The position numbers and the translations under genes are program-made. Shown piece after piece: positions 26,356 through 41,711 of a stretch of DNA of 64,000 nucleotides. Numbering within the stretch: position 1 is the first letter of the stretch; every line of letters starts with the position of its first letter. This DNA comes from DASZBX01 sp035943635 (GTDB lineage: Bacteria; Actinomycetota; Actinomycetes; Streptomycetales; Catenulisporaceae): contig DASZBX010000117.1 in NCBI GenBank assembly GCA_035943635.1, positions 15,797-79,796 on the forward strand, written 5' to 3'. The notes beneath the pieces were generated by a model that was not told the DNA's origin, searched no databases, and worked only from the letters and a program-made list of their open reading frames with translations.

Positions 26356-27972
26356 ATGGAGCAGACGTACAACAGGTTCGCCCAGTATGAGGACACGACG
26401 ATAGTCGACGCGACGCAGCGCCGGGCGATCGCGCACACGGCGACCGGCCCGATCTACCTGCAGAGCGGCATCGTGTGGATGTACCCGCTGATGACCGGCC
26501 TGCACCGCATGCGGGAACTGCACGTGCGCGCGGTCTACCCGGAGCACCCGGTGAGCCTGGCGTCGGTGCGCCGGCTGAACCGGCACGGCGCCCGCGCCCT
26601 GCATCAGCGTGCTGTCACGGCCGCCCTGGCCACGTTCCGCGCGGCCTCCGACGCCGACCGGCAGGAACTGTGCCGGGGCGTGTTCCACTACGCCCGGTCG
26701 GTCGGCGGCAGCGACGGGATCGAGTCCGTGCTGCTGTCCGCCATCGTCTCGGCCAACCGGCTCAGCCCCCGGCTGGCCGCGGCCGGGCTGGAGATCTGGC
26801 AGCAGGTCGGCGCGCCGGCCCACCTCGGCGGCGGGCTGAGCCTGACCCCGGTGCTGGACACCTCGGCCGGCGTGGTCTCGTTCCTGAGCCAGGCCGACCT
26901 GGCCGGGTTCGGCGCGGACCTGTCCGTCCAGACCGGCATGGGCCCGGCCCGGGCCGGCGGACCCGGCGCCCTGGGCGCGGGCGGGTCCGAGGCGGCCGCC
27001 GACAAGGACAGCACCTGCGTCGGAATCGTCGCCATCGGCCTCGGGATCCTCGGAGCCGTCGGCGGCGTCCTGGTCACCAACGCGGCGATGGGCAGCTCCA
27101 CCTCGACCAGCACCCGCAACTCCGGCGACGTCGGCGCCGGGATCGGCGGTTCCATCGCGGCGGGGGGCGTCGGCCTGGCCCTGGGCCAGCAGCTGTGCGG
27201 CGACGCCGCCCCGGGCGGCTTCGGCAACGGGCCGGCCACCTCGACCTACGGCCCCTCCGGGTCCGGCCAGGACACCTCCGGCACCACCACCGACACCTCC
27301 GACCAGGCCGGATACAACGAGGGCTTCGGCGACGGCTGGGCCGCCGCCACCAACAGCCCGGGCGGCGACGCCCCCACGGTCGGCGCCGGCTACTCCCAGG
27401 GCTTCGTCGACGGATACGCGGCCGCCTCCGCGGCGGCGACCGTCGCCCCGGGCGACTCCGCCCCCGCCGGAACCACCGTCGTCGACGGCTCGTCGGGCAC
27501 CTCCGGCAGCGGCAGCGACGACACGAATCAGGGAACGCCCACGGACGGCACCCCCACCGACAGCACGCCGACCGGCGACGGCCCGACCCCGACCAGCGCC
27601 GGCACACCGGACCCGGACGGCGACGGCGGCGGATCCGACGACCACGAGGGCGCCAGCGCCGTGCCGACCCGGGGCTCGGCCACCGGCCCCGGCCTGACCG
27701 GGACGCTGACCAGGCTCACCGGCGGGGACAGCTTCGCCCTACCCGGCCTCGGCCAGTCCCGCGGCACCAGCGGCGGGCTCGGCGCCGGCGTCCCGGGCGT
27801 GGTCACCGGGCACGGCCCGGACGACCGCGACACCGGCGACGGACCCGACGACACCGACGGCGGGGGCTCGCTCGCCCTCGGCGGCCACATCAGCATCGAC
27901 CTGCCGGCCGGCCGCGACCCCGAACTGAACCCGCACGCCTTCGCCCCGACGGAAGCAGGATTCGCCCAGTAA
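26356..27972 (+). CDS. Orphan 538-residue protein with a central membrane segment and low-complexity tail
   Basis: The start is ATG 26356, five bases after AGGAGG. I do not recognise the family. Residues 1-190 are a compositionally normal domain containing HYARSVGG and many Leu/Ala helices. A hydrophobic glycine-rich span at 221-245 is a likely membrane helix, and a second at 257-280 resembles a glycine zipper. Two copies of GYxxGFxDGxAAA follow (319-331 and 346-357). Beyond 370 the sequence is Thr/Pro/Asp/Gly-rich and probably disordered, ending in a small conserved-looking tail. No N-terminal signal peptide is evident. Topology suggests a folded N-terminal domain and an extended C-terminal arm across or outside the membrane. 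Function is unknown. Confidence 0.75.
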   Translation: MEQTYNRFAQYEDTTIVDATQRRAIAHTATGPIYLQSGIVWMYPLMTGLHRMRELHVRAVYPEHPVSLASVRRLNRHGARALHQRAVTAALATFRAASDADRQELCRGVFHYARSVGGSDGIESVLLSAIVSANRLSPRLAAAGLEIWQQVGAPAHLGGGLSLTPVLDTSAGVVSFLSQADLAGFGADLSVQTGMGPARAGGPGALGAGGSEAAADKDSTCVGIVAIGLGILGAVGGVLVTNAAMGSSTSTSTRNSGDVGAGIGGSIAAGGVGLALGQQLCGDAAPGGFGNGPATSTYGPSGSGQDTSGTTTDTSDQAGYNEGFGDGWAAATNSPGGDAPTVGAGYSQGFVDGYAAASAAATVAPGDSAPAGTTVVDGSSGTSGSGSDDTNQGTPTDGTPTDSTPTGDGPTPTSAGTPDPDGDGGGSDDHEGASAVPTRGSATGPGLTGTLTRLTGGDSFALPGLGQSRGTSGGLGAGVPGVVTGHGPDDRDTGDGPDDTDGGGSLALGGHISIDLPAGRDPELNPHAFAPTEAGFAQ

Positions 27973-27987
27973 CGCCCCGCAGCACCG

Positions 27988-28015
27988 GGGTCGGCGACGC
28001 AGCCGCCGCCGACCC
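27988..28015. terminator. Hairpin between convergent genes
   Basis: A perfect 9-base-pair stem (27988-27996 with 28007-28015) and 10-base loop lie between the orphan gene stop (27972) and the convergent kinase gene stop (28039). It can serve both strands. Confidence 0.7.
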
Positions 28016-28038
28016 GATCCCCTGGCCCTTCAACGGTT

Positions 28039-28944
28039 TCACGTGGTCTGCGGTGAGTTCTCCAGGTTGTTCATGCGCCTGATCACCACGTCGAGCGTCG
28101 GCCAGGGCGGGCCCTGGCGCAGCAGGCGCAGGAATTCCTCGCCGGAACGCCTCCCGTTCGGAAGCTGGTCGCCGCGGTCCCAACGCCACGCGGCGACCAT
28201 CGCGAGAACGAGGTGCCGGCAGTCGTCCAGCAGCGCTTGGTCAACGCCCGGGTAGTACTCGCAGACCTCTTCGGTGGCATGGGCGAGATCGAACTCGACG
28301 GGTCCACGGCAGCACGTCTCAAGGTCGATGAACAACGGGCCGTTCCCGGTGGCGAGCACATTGCCCGGATGCGGCTCGCCGTGGAGCAACTGCTCCGGGG
28401 CGCCGCGCTCCTCGAAGGCGAGGCGCAGGTTTCCCAGCCTGGTGCCGAGGAACTCGCGGTCCGCGTCGGCGAGCTCCGGCGAGCGTTCCGGGTCGGCAAC
28501 GATGTCCTCCGCCGCCGCGACGCGGTCCATGAACCTCGGACTCGGCACATCCACCGTGCGCATCCCGGCGTGCAGCCGCTCCAGCCTCGCGGCGTAGTCG
28601 GCCGGCGCGACGCTGGGCGTCACGGGCTCGTAGTAGGTCCACAGCGTCACGATGAAGCCATCGTGCGTGTACACCAGCGGGTCCACCCGGGGCTCCAGCA
28701 GGCCCACCGGGCATCCGGCCGCGGCGAGCTGTTGCGTGAGGTCGATTTCGAACTGCGCGGCGTCATGCCCCATCGGCGCGACCCGGGCGAGGACGTCGCA
28801 GGGCGTCAGCCGCAGCGCCACCCTGTTCGAGTTGTGCAGAACGACTGCGTCGTCAGCGGCCAGGTCGAGCGATGCGGCGACCGAGATCGCCGCCGTGATC
28901 GCCTTCGTCAGTTCGGTTGTCTCCACCCGCGAATCCTGGCACAC
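28039..28944 (-). CDS. APH-fold phosphotransferase, last gene of the NRPS operon
   Basis: The 301-residue protein belongs to the aminoglycoside phosphotransferase / choline kinase fold. The catalytic loop HGEPHPGN (188-195) has Glu190 where the family usually has Asp, and Asn195 is kept. IDLE (206-209) supplies the metal-binding Asp207, and GPVEFDLA follows. It should transfer a phosphate from ATP to a small hydroxylated molecule; the target could be a pathway intermediate or the product itself, which would give self-protection. GTG 28944 is taken as the start; it lies inside the preceding methyltransferase gene (92-base overlap). GTG 28926 is an alternative. Substrate is inference only. Confidence 0.8.
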   Translation of the reverse strand: MCQDSRVETTELTKAITAAISVAASLDLAADDAVVLHNSNRVALRLTPCDVLARVAPMGHDAAQFEIDLTQQLAAAGCPVGLLEPRVDPLVYTHDGFIVTLWTYYEPVTPSVAPADYAARLERLHAGMRTVDVPSPRFMDRVAAAEDIVADPERSPELADADREFLGTRLGNLRLAFEERGAPEQLLHGEPHPGNVLATGNGPLFIDLETCCRGPVEFDLAHATEEVCEYYPGVDQALLDDCRHLVLAMVAAWRWDRGDQLPNGRRSGEEFLRLLRQGPPWPTLDVVIRRMNNLENSPQTT

Positions 28945-29758
28945 CTCGGGAGCGCTGGAACATCAAGGCGTGCACGGTGAATCGAGACCCGTCGAACTCC
29001 GCCCGGCCCGCGGCCCGCTGCTGCTTCAGCAGGCCCAGCATGGTCTCCTTGTGCTCGGCGTAGGCCAAGAGCGGGATGTCCATGTCGAAGATCGCGAGCG
29101 TCTCGCGGGTATAGCCGCGCATGGTGAGGTCTGCGACGGTCCGGGGGATGTCGGCCAGCGAGGAGTGCGCCATCAGCAGGATGCCGCCCGGCGCGAGCAG
29201 CGTGTCCATCTGCTCGACGACGGCGTCGTACACCGCGCGGCCGCCCTTTCGGGCGACCAGGGCGGTTTCCAGCCCGTCGGCGCGGGCGTAGCTCGGGTCG
29301 TAGGGCAGGTGCGGCGGATTCGTGATCACCAGGTCGAACTTCCGGTCCGGCGCGTACTGTTCCAGCGGCGAGGTGATGCAGGTCAGCCGGGTGCCGTCGA
29401 GACCGTTGGCCAGCACGTTCGCCCTGGTCTGGGCGGCGCAGGCAGGGTTGATGTCCAGGGCGGTCACCCGGTCGGCGCCGGCCGCGAGCAGGGCGACGCT
29501 ATAGAGGCCGGAGCCGGCCCCGACGTCCAGGGCGTTGGCGCCCGCGAGGTCCGGAGCGCCGCCGTCGAGCGCGGCGAGCAGGCTCAGCCCGCAGTCGGTC
29601 GGGAACAGGACTTCGGCCGGGTCCTCCACCGCGAGCCGCAGCCGCCGGCCGCGGAACTCGACGATGCCGCACGAGGGCCGGGCCGCCCACAGGGAACCGT
29701 TCTCGCCGGCGGGCAGGGTGCGCCGGCGCGGCAGCGTCTGGGGTGAGGCGTCGATCAT
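28853..29758 (-). CDS. SAM-dependent methyltransferase, HemK/PrmC-like fold
   Basis: The protein has about 301 residues. Motif I is LDVGAGSGLYSVALL (about 97-111), with an acidic residue after the second strand (ALDIN) and NPPH in the catalytic-loop position (ITNPPHLPYD), as in the N5-glutamine/HemK type. The last 30 residues (after MFQRS) are basic and unlike a folded methyltransferase. They are read over the start of the kinase gene, so the natural C-terminus may have been replaced by a frameshift or extended by overlap. Its place between the monooxygenase and kinase genes of the NRPS operon suggests it methylates a pathway intermediate rather than a release factor; that is inference. ATG 29758 or GTG 29761 may start it. 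Confidence 0.8.
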   Translation of the reverse strand: MIDASPQTLPRRRTLPAGENGSLWAARPSCGIVEFRGRRLRLAVEDPAEVLFPTDCGLSLLAALDGGAPDLAGANALDVGAGSGLYSVALLAAGADRVTALDINPACAAQTRANVLANGLDGTRLTCITSPLEQYAPDRKFDLVITNPPHLPYDPSYARADGLETALVARKGGRAVYDAVVEQMDTLLAPGGILLMAHSSLADIPRTVADLTMRGYTRETLAIFDMDIPLLAYAEHKETMLGLLKQQRAAGRAEFDGSRFTVHALMFQRSRGVPGFAGGDNRTDEGDHGGDLGRRIARPGR

Positions 29759-29811
29759 CACAGAGTGGGCCTTTCGGGTCGGGATTCAGGCCGGCGGGTC
29801 GGCGGGGCCGG

Positions 29812-32349
29812 TCAGCCGGAGAGGGCGGACAGCACGGTGCGGATGGATTCGTCGGCGATGTTCCGGGCACGCATCGGCGAGACCAGGTCCTCGATGTAGC
29901 TGAAGTTCCAGGCGAGCTGGCCGTGGCTGGAGTTGACCGTCGCCACGATGGCGCCCATCACCGAGACGCCGGCGACGAACTGGGCGTCGCTGACCCGCCA
30001 CGGGCCGGCCCGGTCGGGGAACTCGTAGCGGCCGACGTTGGACAGGCACAGGTTGATCGGCCCCTTCTCGTCCATGAACCGGGTGAACGACTCGGCGTCG
30101 GCCGGGGACCCGGGTCCGGCCCAGCGCGCCAGGCTGATCGTGGCCAGGTGGTCCTGGCGCCGGCGGCGTTGCACGAGGTCCCGGCTGATCGCCCGGGCCG
30201 TGGGCCACAGCGGCGCGCCGGGTTCGTACCGGACCCGGGTGGGGACGGTGGCCACGTAGGTGCCGACCTCGTCGGGGGCGACGGCCGGAACGAGGTCGCC
30301 GCGGAAGTCGACCGGCGAGCCGAGCGAGAAGTACCCGGCCGCCGGGGTTCCCGCGTCCCGGGCGACGGCCGTCACCAGCGCGGCGGCCAGGGCTCCGTGC
30401 ACGGTGCTGCCGTGCCGCGTGGCCGTCTGCGCCAGTTGTTCCACCTGGTCGCCGGTGAGGGTTCGGTGCACCATCTGGGTGCGCCGCTGGTCGGGCGGGA
30501 CCTGGCGGCCGGGGATGATCCGCTGCGCGGGGCTGTGCCGGGCCGCGATGTGGTCGCGCAGCAGCATGGCCCTGAGTCCGGCGATGCCCGCCGCTCCGCG
30601 GTGGCGGCGCGGCAGGAGGTCTTCCGTCGCGGGCAGCACCCGGCGCGAGGTGGCCTGGTGCGGCGTGCCGCTGTCCAGGTCCGCGGCGAGTTCGATCCAC
30701 TCGCGCAGCAGGGACAGGCAGGTCTTGCCGTCGGCGATGATGTGCGGCGCCGTCAGCAGCAGGTCGTGGACGTCCTCGTCGTGCCCGGCGCCGCCGCTCC
30801 TGGTGATCACCACCGCGCGCAGCAGGGGCCCGGTGCGCCAGTCGACGCTTTGCCCGAGTTCGGTCTCGTTGACCTCGCGTTCCCACCGGGTGTCCGCCGC
30901 GGGGTCGTCCGCCGGCACGTCGACGTGGCGCAGCGGGATCTGCCGCCCGTCCACCGGGACGAAGGCGGGGTGGGTGCCTGCGCCGTCGTCGGCGATCGCG
31001 ACGCGCAGCAGGGGGTGCCGGAGTTGGAGGATGTCCAGGGACCGGCGTTGCAGCGGGAGGGGCAGGTGTCCGTGGACCCGGGCCCGGGCCAGGACGTTCA
31101 GGGGCGAGGTCTGGTCGACGATCCAGTACAGGCGCTCCACCGGGCTCAGCGCCCGCCGGACGACGCCGGGTTCGGCGGTGGGGCCGTCCGGGAAGGTCAG
31201 GCCCTGCTCGGCCTGCCGGGCCAGGACGTGGCGGGGCGTGAGCCGGTAGTAGCCGTCCCGGAGCAGCGATCCGCCGGGGCGGGCCGCCTGGACCAGGTCG
31301 CTCGAGGTGCGGGAACCGGCCACCATCTGCCTGGTCCGCTCGCGGCGGCGGCCTTCGTAGGCGCGCAGGGCCAACGCCGGGTCCTGGCTCAGGCCGGGCT
31401 CGGAGAGGGTGCGGGCCAGCACCACGGCGTCCTCGATCGCCATCGCCGCCCCTTGGCCGAGCGTGGTCAGCATGGGGTGCGCGGCGTCGCCCAGAAGGGT
31501 GACGCGGCCCTCGCCCCAGCGTTGCAGGAACGCCCGGTCCCGGCTGTCCGCGGTGAGGATCTCCTCCTGCGGCGTGGCGTCGATCACCGCCCGCACTTCC
31601 TCGGCCCAGCCCGCGTACGCCCGCCGAAGAGTGTCCTTGACCCGGTCCCGGGCGGGCGCGACGGCAGGGCTGCACGTGGCCGCCCACCAGTAGCAGCGGC
31701 CGTGGCCGAGGTCGATCAGGCCGAAACGCTGCCCGCGGCCCCAGTAGTGGCGCACGCTGCCCGTGGTCATCCGCGGGTGCTGGAAGTCGACGAGGCCGAG
31801 CCACAGGAGGTAGCCGCAGTCGCGGGCCGCTTCCGGGCCGACCAGCTGGCGCCGCACGGCCGAGTGGAAACCGTCGGCGCCGACCAGGACGTCCGCGCTC
31901 GCCGAACGGCCGTCGGCGAAGCGGACGGTGACGCCCGCGCCGTCGGCCTCGAACCCGGCGGCGGTCGCCCCGAGGTGGACCGGGCAGTCCCCGGCCTGCG
32001 CCAGCAGGGCCTCCTGGAGGTCCGGGCGGCTCAGGCAGTAGGTGGGCGCGCCGACCTCGTCGCAGACCTCCTTGAACGGCAGGTCCCTGATCAGCCGGCC
32101 GCGCCGGTCCAGCATCGTGAACGACTCCATGACCTGGCCGCGCTTGTCCAGGTCGAGATCGATGCCGAGGGCGGCCAGGGCGGTGACGGCGTTGCTCATC
32201 ACCGACAGGCCGGAACCGGCCGCGCGCAGCTCGGTGGCGCGCTCGTACACCTCCACGTCGATGCCGACCCGCCTGAGCGCGACCGCGCAGGTCAGACCGC
32301 CGATTCCGGCACCGATGACCAGCACCTTCGCGGGACGTGCGACGACCAC
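29812..32349 (-). CDS. FAD monooxygenase fused to a PapA5/condensation-type acyltransferase
   Basis: The 845-residue protein has two parts. Residues 1-390 are a class A flavin monooxygenase: GAGIGG (13-18), the DG motif GADG (157-160) and GDAAHP (287-292). Residues 400-845 match the CoA-dependent acyltransferase superfamily of PapA5/alcohol acetyltransferases: RHPLLRV (444-450) and HIIADG with His536, Asp540 and Gly541; the first His of HHxxxDG is Pro535. In pyrrolizixenamide, legonmycin and brabantamide pathways a stand-alone enzyme of the first type oxidises the bicycle made by a Ser/Thr-Pro NRPS by Baeyer-Villiger chemistry. Here the acyltransferase could acylate the resulting hydroxyl or swap the N-acyl group. 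GTG 32349 lies four bases after the NRPS stop, so translation is probably coupled. No in-frame stop or frameshift separates the halves. Confidence 0.88.
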   Translation of the reverse strand: MVVARPAKVLVIGAGIGGLTCAVALRRVGIDVEVYERATELRAAGSGLSVMSNAVTALAALGIDLDLDKRGQVMESFTMLDRRGRLIRDLPFKEVCDEVGAPTYCLSRPDLQEALLAQAGDCPVHLGATAAGFEADGAGVTVRFADGRSASADVLVGADGFHSAVRRQLVGPEAARDCGYLLWLGLVDFQHPRMTTGSVRHYWGRGQRFGLIDLGHGRCYWWAATCSPAVAPARDRVKDTLRRAYAGWAEEVRAVIDATPQEEILTADSRDRAFLQRWGEGRVTLLGDAAHPMLTTLGQGAAMAIEDAVVLARTLSEPGLSQDPALALRAYEGRRRERTRQMVAGSRTSSDLVQAARPGGSLLRDGYYRLTPRHVLARQAEQGLTFPDGPTAEPGVVRRALSPVERLYWIVDQTSPLNVLARARVHGHLPLPLQRRSLDILQLRHPLLRVAIADDGAGTHPAFVPVDGRQIPLRHVDVPADDPAADTRWEREVNETELGQSVDWRTGPLLRAVVITRSGGAGHDEDVHDLLLTAPHIIADGKTCLSLLREWIELAADLDSGTPHQATSRRVLPATEDLLPRRHRGAAGIAGLRAMLLRDHIAARHSPAQRIIPGRQVPPDQRRTQMVHRTLTGDQVEQLAQTATRHGSTVHGALAAALVTAVARDAGTPAAGYFSLGSPVDFRGDLVPAVAPDEVGTYVATVPTRVRYEPGAPLWPTARAISRDLVQRRRRQDHLATISLARWAGPGSPADAESFTRFMDEKGPINLCLSNVGRYEFPDRAGPWRVSDAQFVAGVSVMGAIVATVNSSHGQLAWNFSYIEDLVSPMRARNIADESIRTVLSALSG

Positions 32350-32353
32350 GGGG

Positions 32354-39580
<7,227 letters not shown>

Positions 39581-39690
39581 GCCCACTTTTCGAGGTTCCC
39601 TTCGCACCGGGCCCAGGTCGCCCGATGCCCGTCGACGATGATGGAGAGCAGCGCGGTCGGCGGGCCCGGACGCACGAGGTGGTCGAGCAC

Positions 39691-40520
39691 TCACGCTTCC
39701 CCCGCCGGCCGTCCGGCCAGGCGCAGCGGCGCCGTGGTGTCGGCGGAGAACGGCGGGGCGAGCACGCTCAGCCCGCCGTCCACCACGATGGTCTGGCCGG
39801 TGATGTACTCGGCGCCGGGCGAGAGCAGGAAGGCGATCGTGTCGGCCATCTCCTGGGCCGTGCCGGTGCGCCGCTTCGGGATCCGGTCGAGCACCGGGCC
39901 GAGCTCGGCCATGCCCGGCACGCCGTAGAAGTAGTCCAGCGAGTCGGAGTCGATCAGGCCCCGCTGACCGCGTTCACGTTGATGGCGTAGGGGGCGAGGT
40001 CCAGGGCCAGATAGCGCACCCAGGACTCGATCGCGGCCTTCATCGGGCCGAGTGCGGCGTAGGCCGGGAAGGCCCGGCCGCTGCCGTAGCTCGACAGGGC
40101 CACGATCCGGCCGCCAAAGTCCATCAGCGGCACCGCCTGCTGGGCGCCGAGCACGAACGGGCGCAGGTTCATGGCGTACGAGCGGTCCAGGTGGTGGGGT
40201 TGGAGATCCAGGACGTTCCGGAAGGCGCCGGCCGCGGCGTTGGAGACGAAGTGGTCCAGCCGGCCGAACTCCTCCTTCACCGCGGCGAAGAGACTGTGCA
40301 CCCCGTCGACCGTCTCGACGTCCGCCTGGACCGCGAGGCCGCGCCCGCCCGCCTCCTCGAGTTCGGCCACGACCTTGGCCGCGAGGTCGGCGTTCTTCTT
40401 GTAGTTCACCACGACGCCGGCCCCGCCGCGGCCGAGGGTGACGGCGAGCGCGCGGCCGATCCCGCGGGAGGCGCCGGTGATCAGCGCCACCTGGCCCCGG
40501 AAGTCTCCGCCGCAGGTCAT
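39691..40520 (-). pseudogene. FabL-like short-chain reductase with a single-base frameshift
   Basis: The reading frame from ATG 40520 shows a Rossmann SDR: TGASRGIG (15-22), SNAAAG (93-98), SSYGS (143-147) and Tyr154-x6-Lys161. This Y-x6-K spacing is that of enoyl-ACP reductases FabL/FabI rather than classical SDRs. After NVNAVSG the frame meets TGA. The rest of the protein (GLIDSDSL to the C-terminal GQTIVVDGG) continues in the next frame. Adding one base to the four-C run at 39959-39962 restores a full-length enzyme of about 276 residues. Either the gene is recently broken or the assembly lost one base. It would reduce an acyl intermediate, perhaps the fatty chain loaded on the NRPS. It is the first gene of the NRPS operon. 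Confidence 0.8.
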
Positions 40521-40758
40521 CGGACCCGCCCATCGCCGCACGGGCGGGGGTGCTGCGTGGGCATGAGGCGGCCTTTCACGGCTGGTCGAGCTGCGTGGTG
40601 CGGTGTGCCCGGGCAGTTCGCACCGCTGGGCCTGCGGCAGTACCGGGGCAGCAATGAGCTTATCTAAGACTGCTAACAGCATGGTTCAGATATCAGGATT
40701 CAACCCCCATTTCACCTGTTCAGGCGCCTGTACTTCACTCGTTCGCCGCAGCACGCAC
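40521..40758. other. Promoter-containing gap upstream of the NRPS operon
   Basis: This gap holds an unusually AT-rich stretch at about 40650-40735 for this genome, where the promoter of the minus-strand NRPS operon is most likely. I could not pair a convincing -35 and -10. No gene is seen. Confidence 0.45.
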
Positions 40759-40813
40759 GCTGCCACTGCACGCGGCGCCCGGTCTGCGGGCGGGCTCGGC
40801 GTGCAGTGGCAGC
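40759..40813 (-). terminator. 15-base-pair hairpin after the EF-hand gene
   Basis: Bases 40759-40773 and 40799-40813 are perfect inverted copies of 15 bases around a 25-base loop. The hairpin lies 48 bases beyond the stop of the minus-strand EF-hand gene and separates it from the NRPS operon. Confidence 0.7.
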
Positions 40814-40860
40814 GGCTATGCGGGCGGATCCGACAGCGCGGATCGGTTGGAGCGGGTCGC

Positions 40861-41412
40861 CTAGATGTGGCCGAAGAACAGGCTTCCCGGCGCGTTCGGG
40901 TCGTTGGACAGGAAGTACTCGCGGATCGCCCGGACGAGCTCCTGGCGCGAGATCGCGCCGTCGCCGTCGCTGTCCAGCGCGGTGAACAGGTCCATCGCGT
41001 CCGGCGCGTCGACCTTCCACACGTCCTTGAGGAAGCGGGCGTACTCGGCCTTGCTGATCTCGTTGTCGCCGTCCACGTCGATGACGTCGAAGATCACGTT
41101 GGCGGTGCCCTCGGCCACGTTCAGCCGGCTGGTGTCGATGCTCGCGAGGCGGCTGGCGGTGACGAACTGCTCCTTCGTGAGCCGGTCGCCGTCGACGCCG
41201 GAGTGGCGCAGCAACTCCAGCCAGTAGATCTGGCAGAAGGACTGCAGCGCCCGGGCCCGGCGGTCGTCCTTGCCGAGCTTGTAGGCGGTGAGGTAGCGGT
41301 CGGCCAGCTTCTGGTAGTCCGATCCGTCCACGAAGCCGTCGTTGTTGGCGTCCATGGTTTCGAAGGCGTGCTCGTTCTTGGCGGAGATGATGTCACGGGT
41401 GGCGGTGGCCAT
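40861..41412 (-). CDS. Calerythrin-like EF-hand calcium-binding protein
   Basis: The 183-residue protein is of the four-EF-hand sarcoplasmic/calerythrin type. Loop 1 is DANNDGFVDGSD (21-32), loop 2 is degenerate (about 71-82), loop 3 is DVDGDNEISKAE (112-123) and loop 4 is DSDGDGAISRQE (147-158). This one-degenerate-of-four pattern is that of calerythrin from Saccharopolyspora erythraea. There is no signal peptide or membrane helix, so it is a cytosolic calcium buffer or sensor. ATG 41412 is preceded by GGAAGG. It is divergent from the SDR gene at 41712 and is separated from the NRPS operon by a strong hairpin, so a role in the pathway is not implied. Confidence 0.9.
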   Translation of the reverse strand: MATATRDIISAKNEHAFETMDANNDGFVDGSDYQKLADRYLTAYKLGKDDRRARALQSFCQIYWLELLRHSGVDGDRLTKEQFVTASRLASIDTSRLNVAEGTANVIFDVIDVDGDNEISKAEYARFLKDVWKVDAPDAMDLFTALDSDGDGAISRQELVRAIREYFLSNDPNAPGSLFFGHI

Positions 41413-41711
41413 AAGTGCGTCCTTCCGGGAGAAACGGGGGTAACAGCCGTACATGATCAATCTCTGGCCAGTCCCGGGGAAGGGCAACCCGGCGGGGGTG
41501 CCCGGCCGGTTCGTTCACCTCATCGGACGCACGGGCTGACCCTGGTGGCGCAGCCGGAGCGGGCCGGCCGGGCATTGTCGGGCCCGGCCCGCGCGTTCAT
41601 CGCGGTCCGGGCCGCCGCCGCCCCCTACTGTGGGACCGCCACCACCGGCCGCGGGCGAAAGGCCTGGTGGGGCCACATCTGCGGCTCCACCGCCGAACCT
41701 GGAGGAAACAC
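41413..41711. other. Divergent intergenic region between the EF-hand and SDR genes
   Basis: It contains the ribosome-binding sites for both genes (GGAAGG on the minus strand; GGAGG at 41701-41705 on the plus strand). I see no convincing promoter pair and no short gene. Confidence 0.45.
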
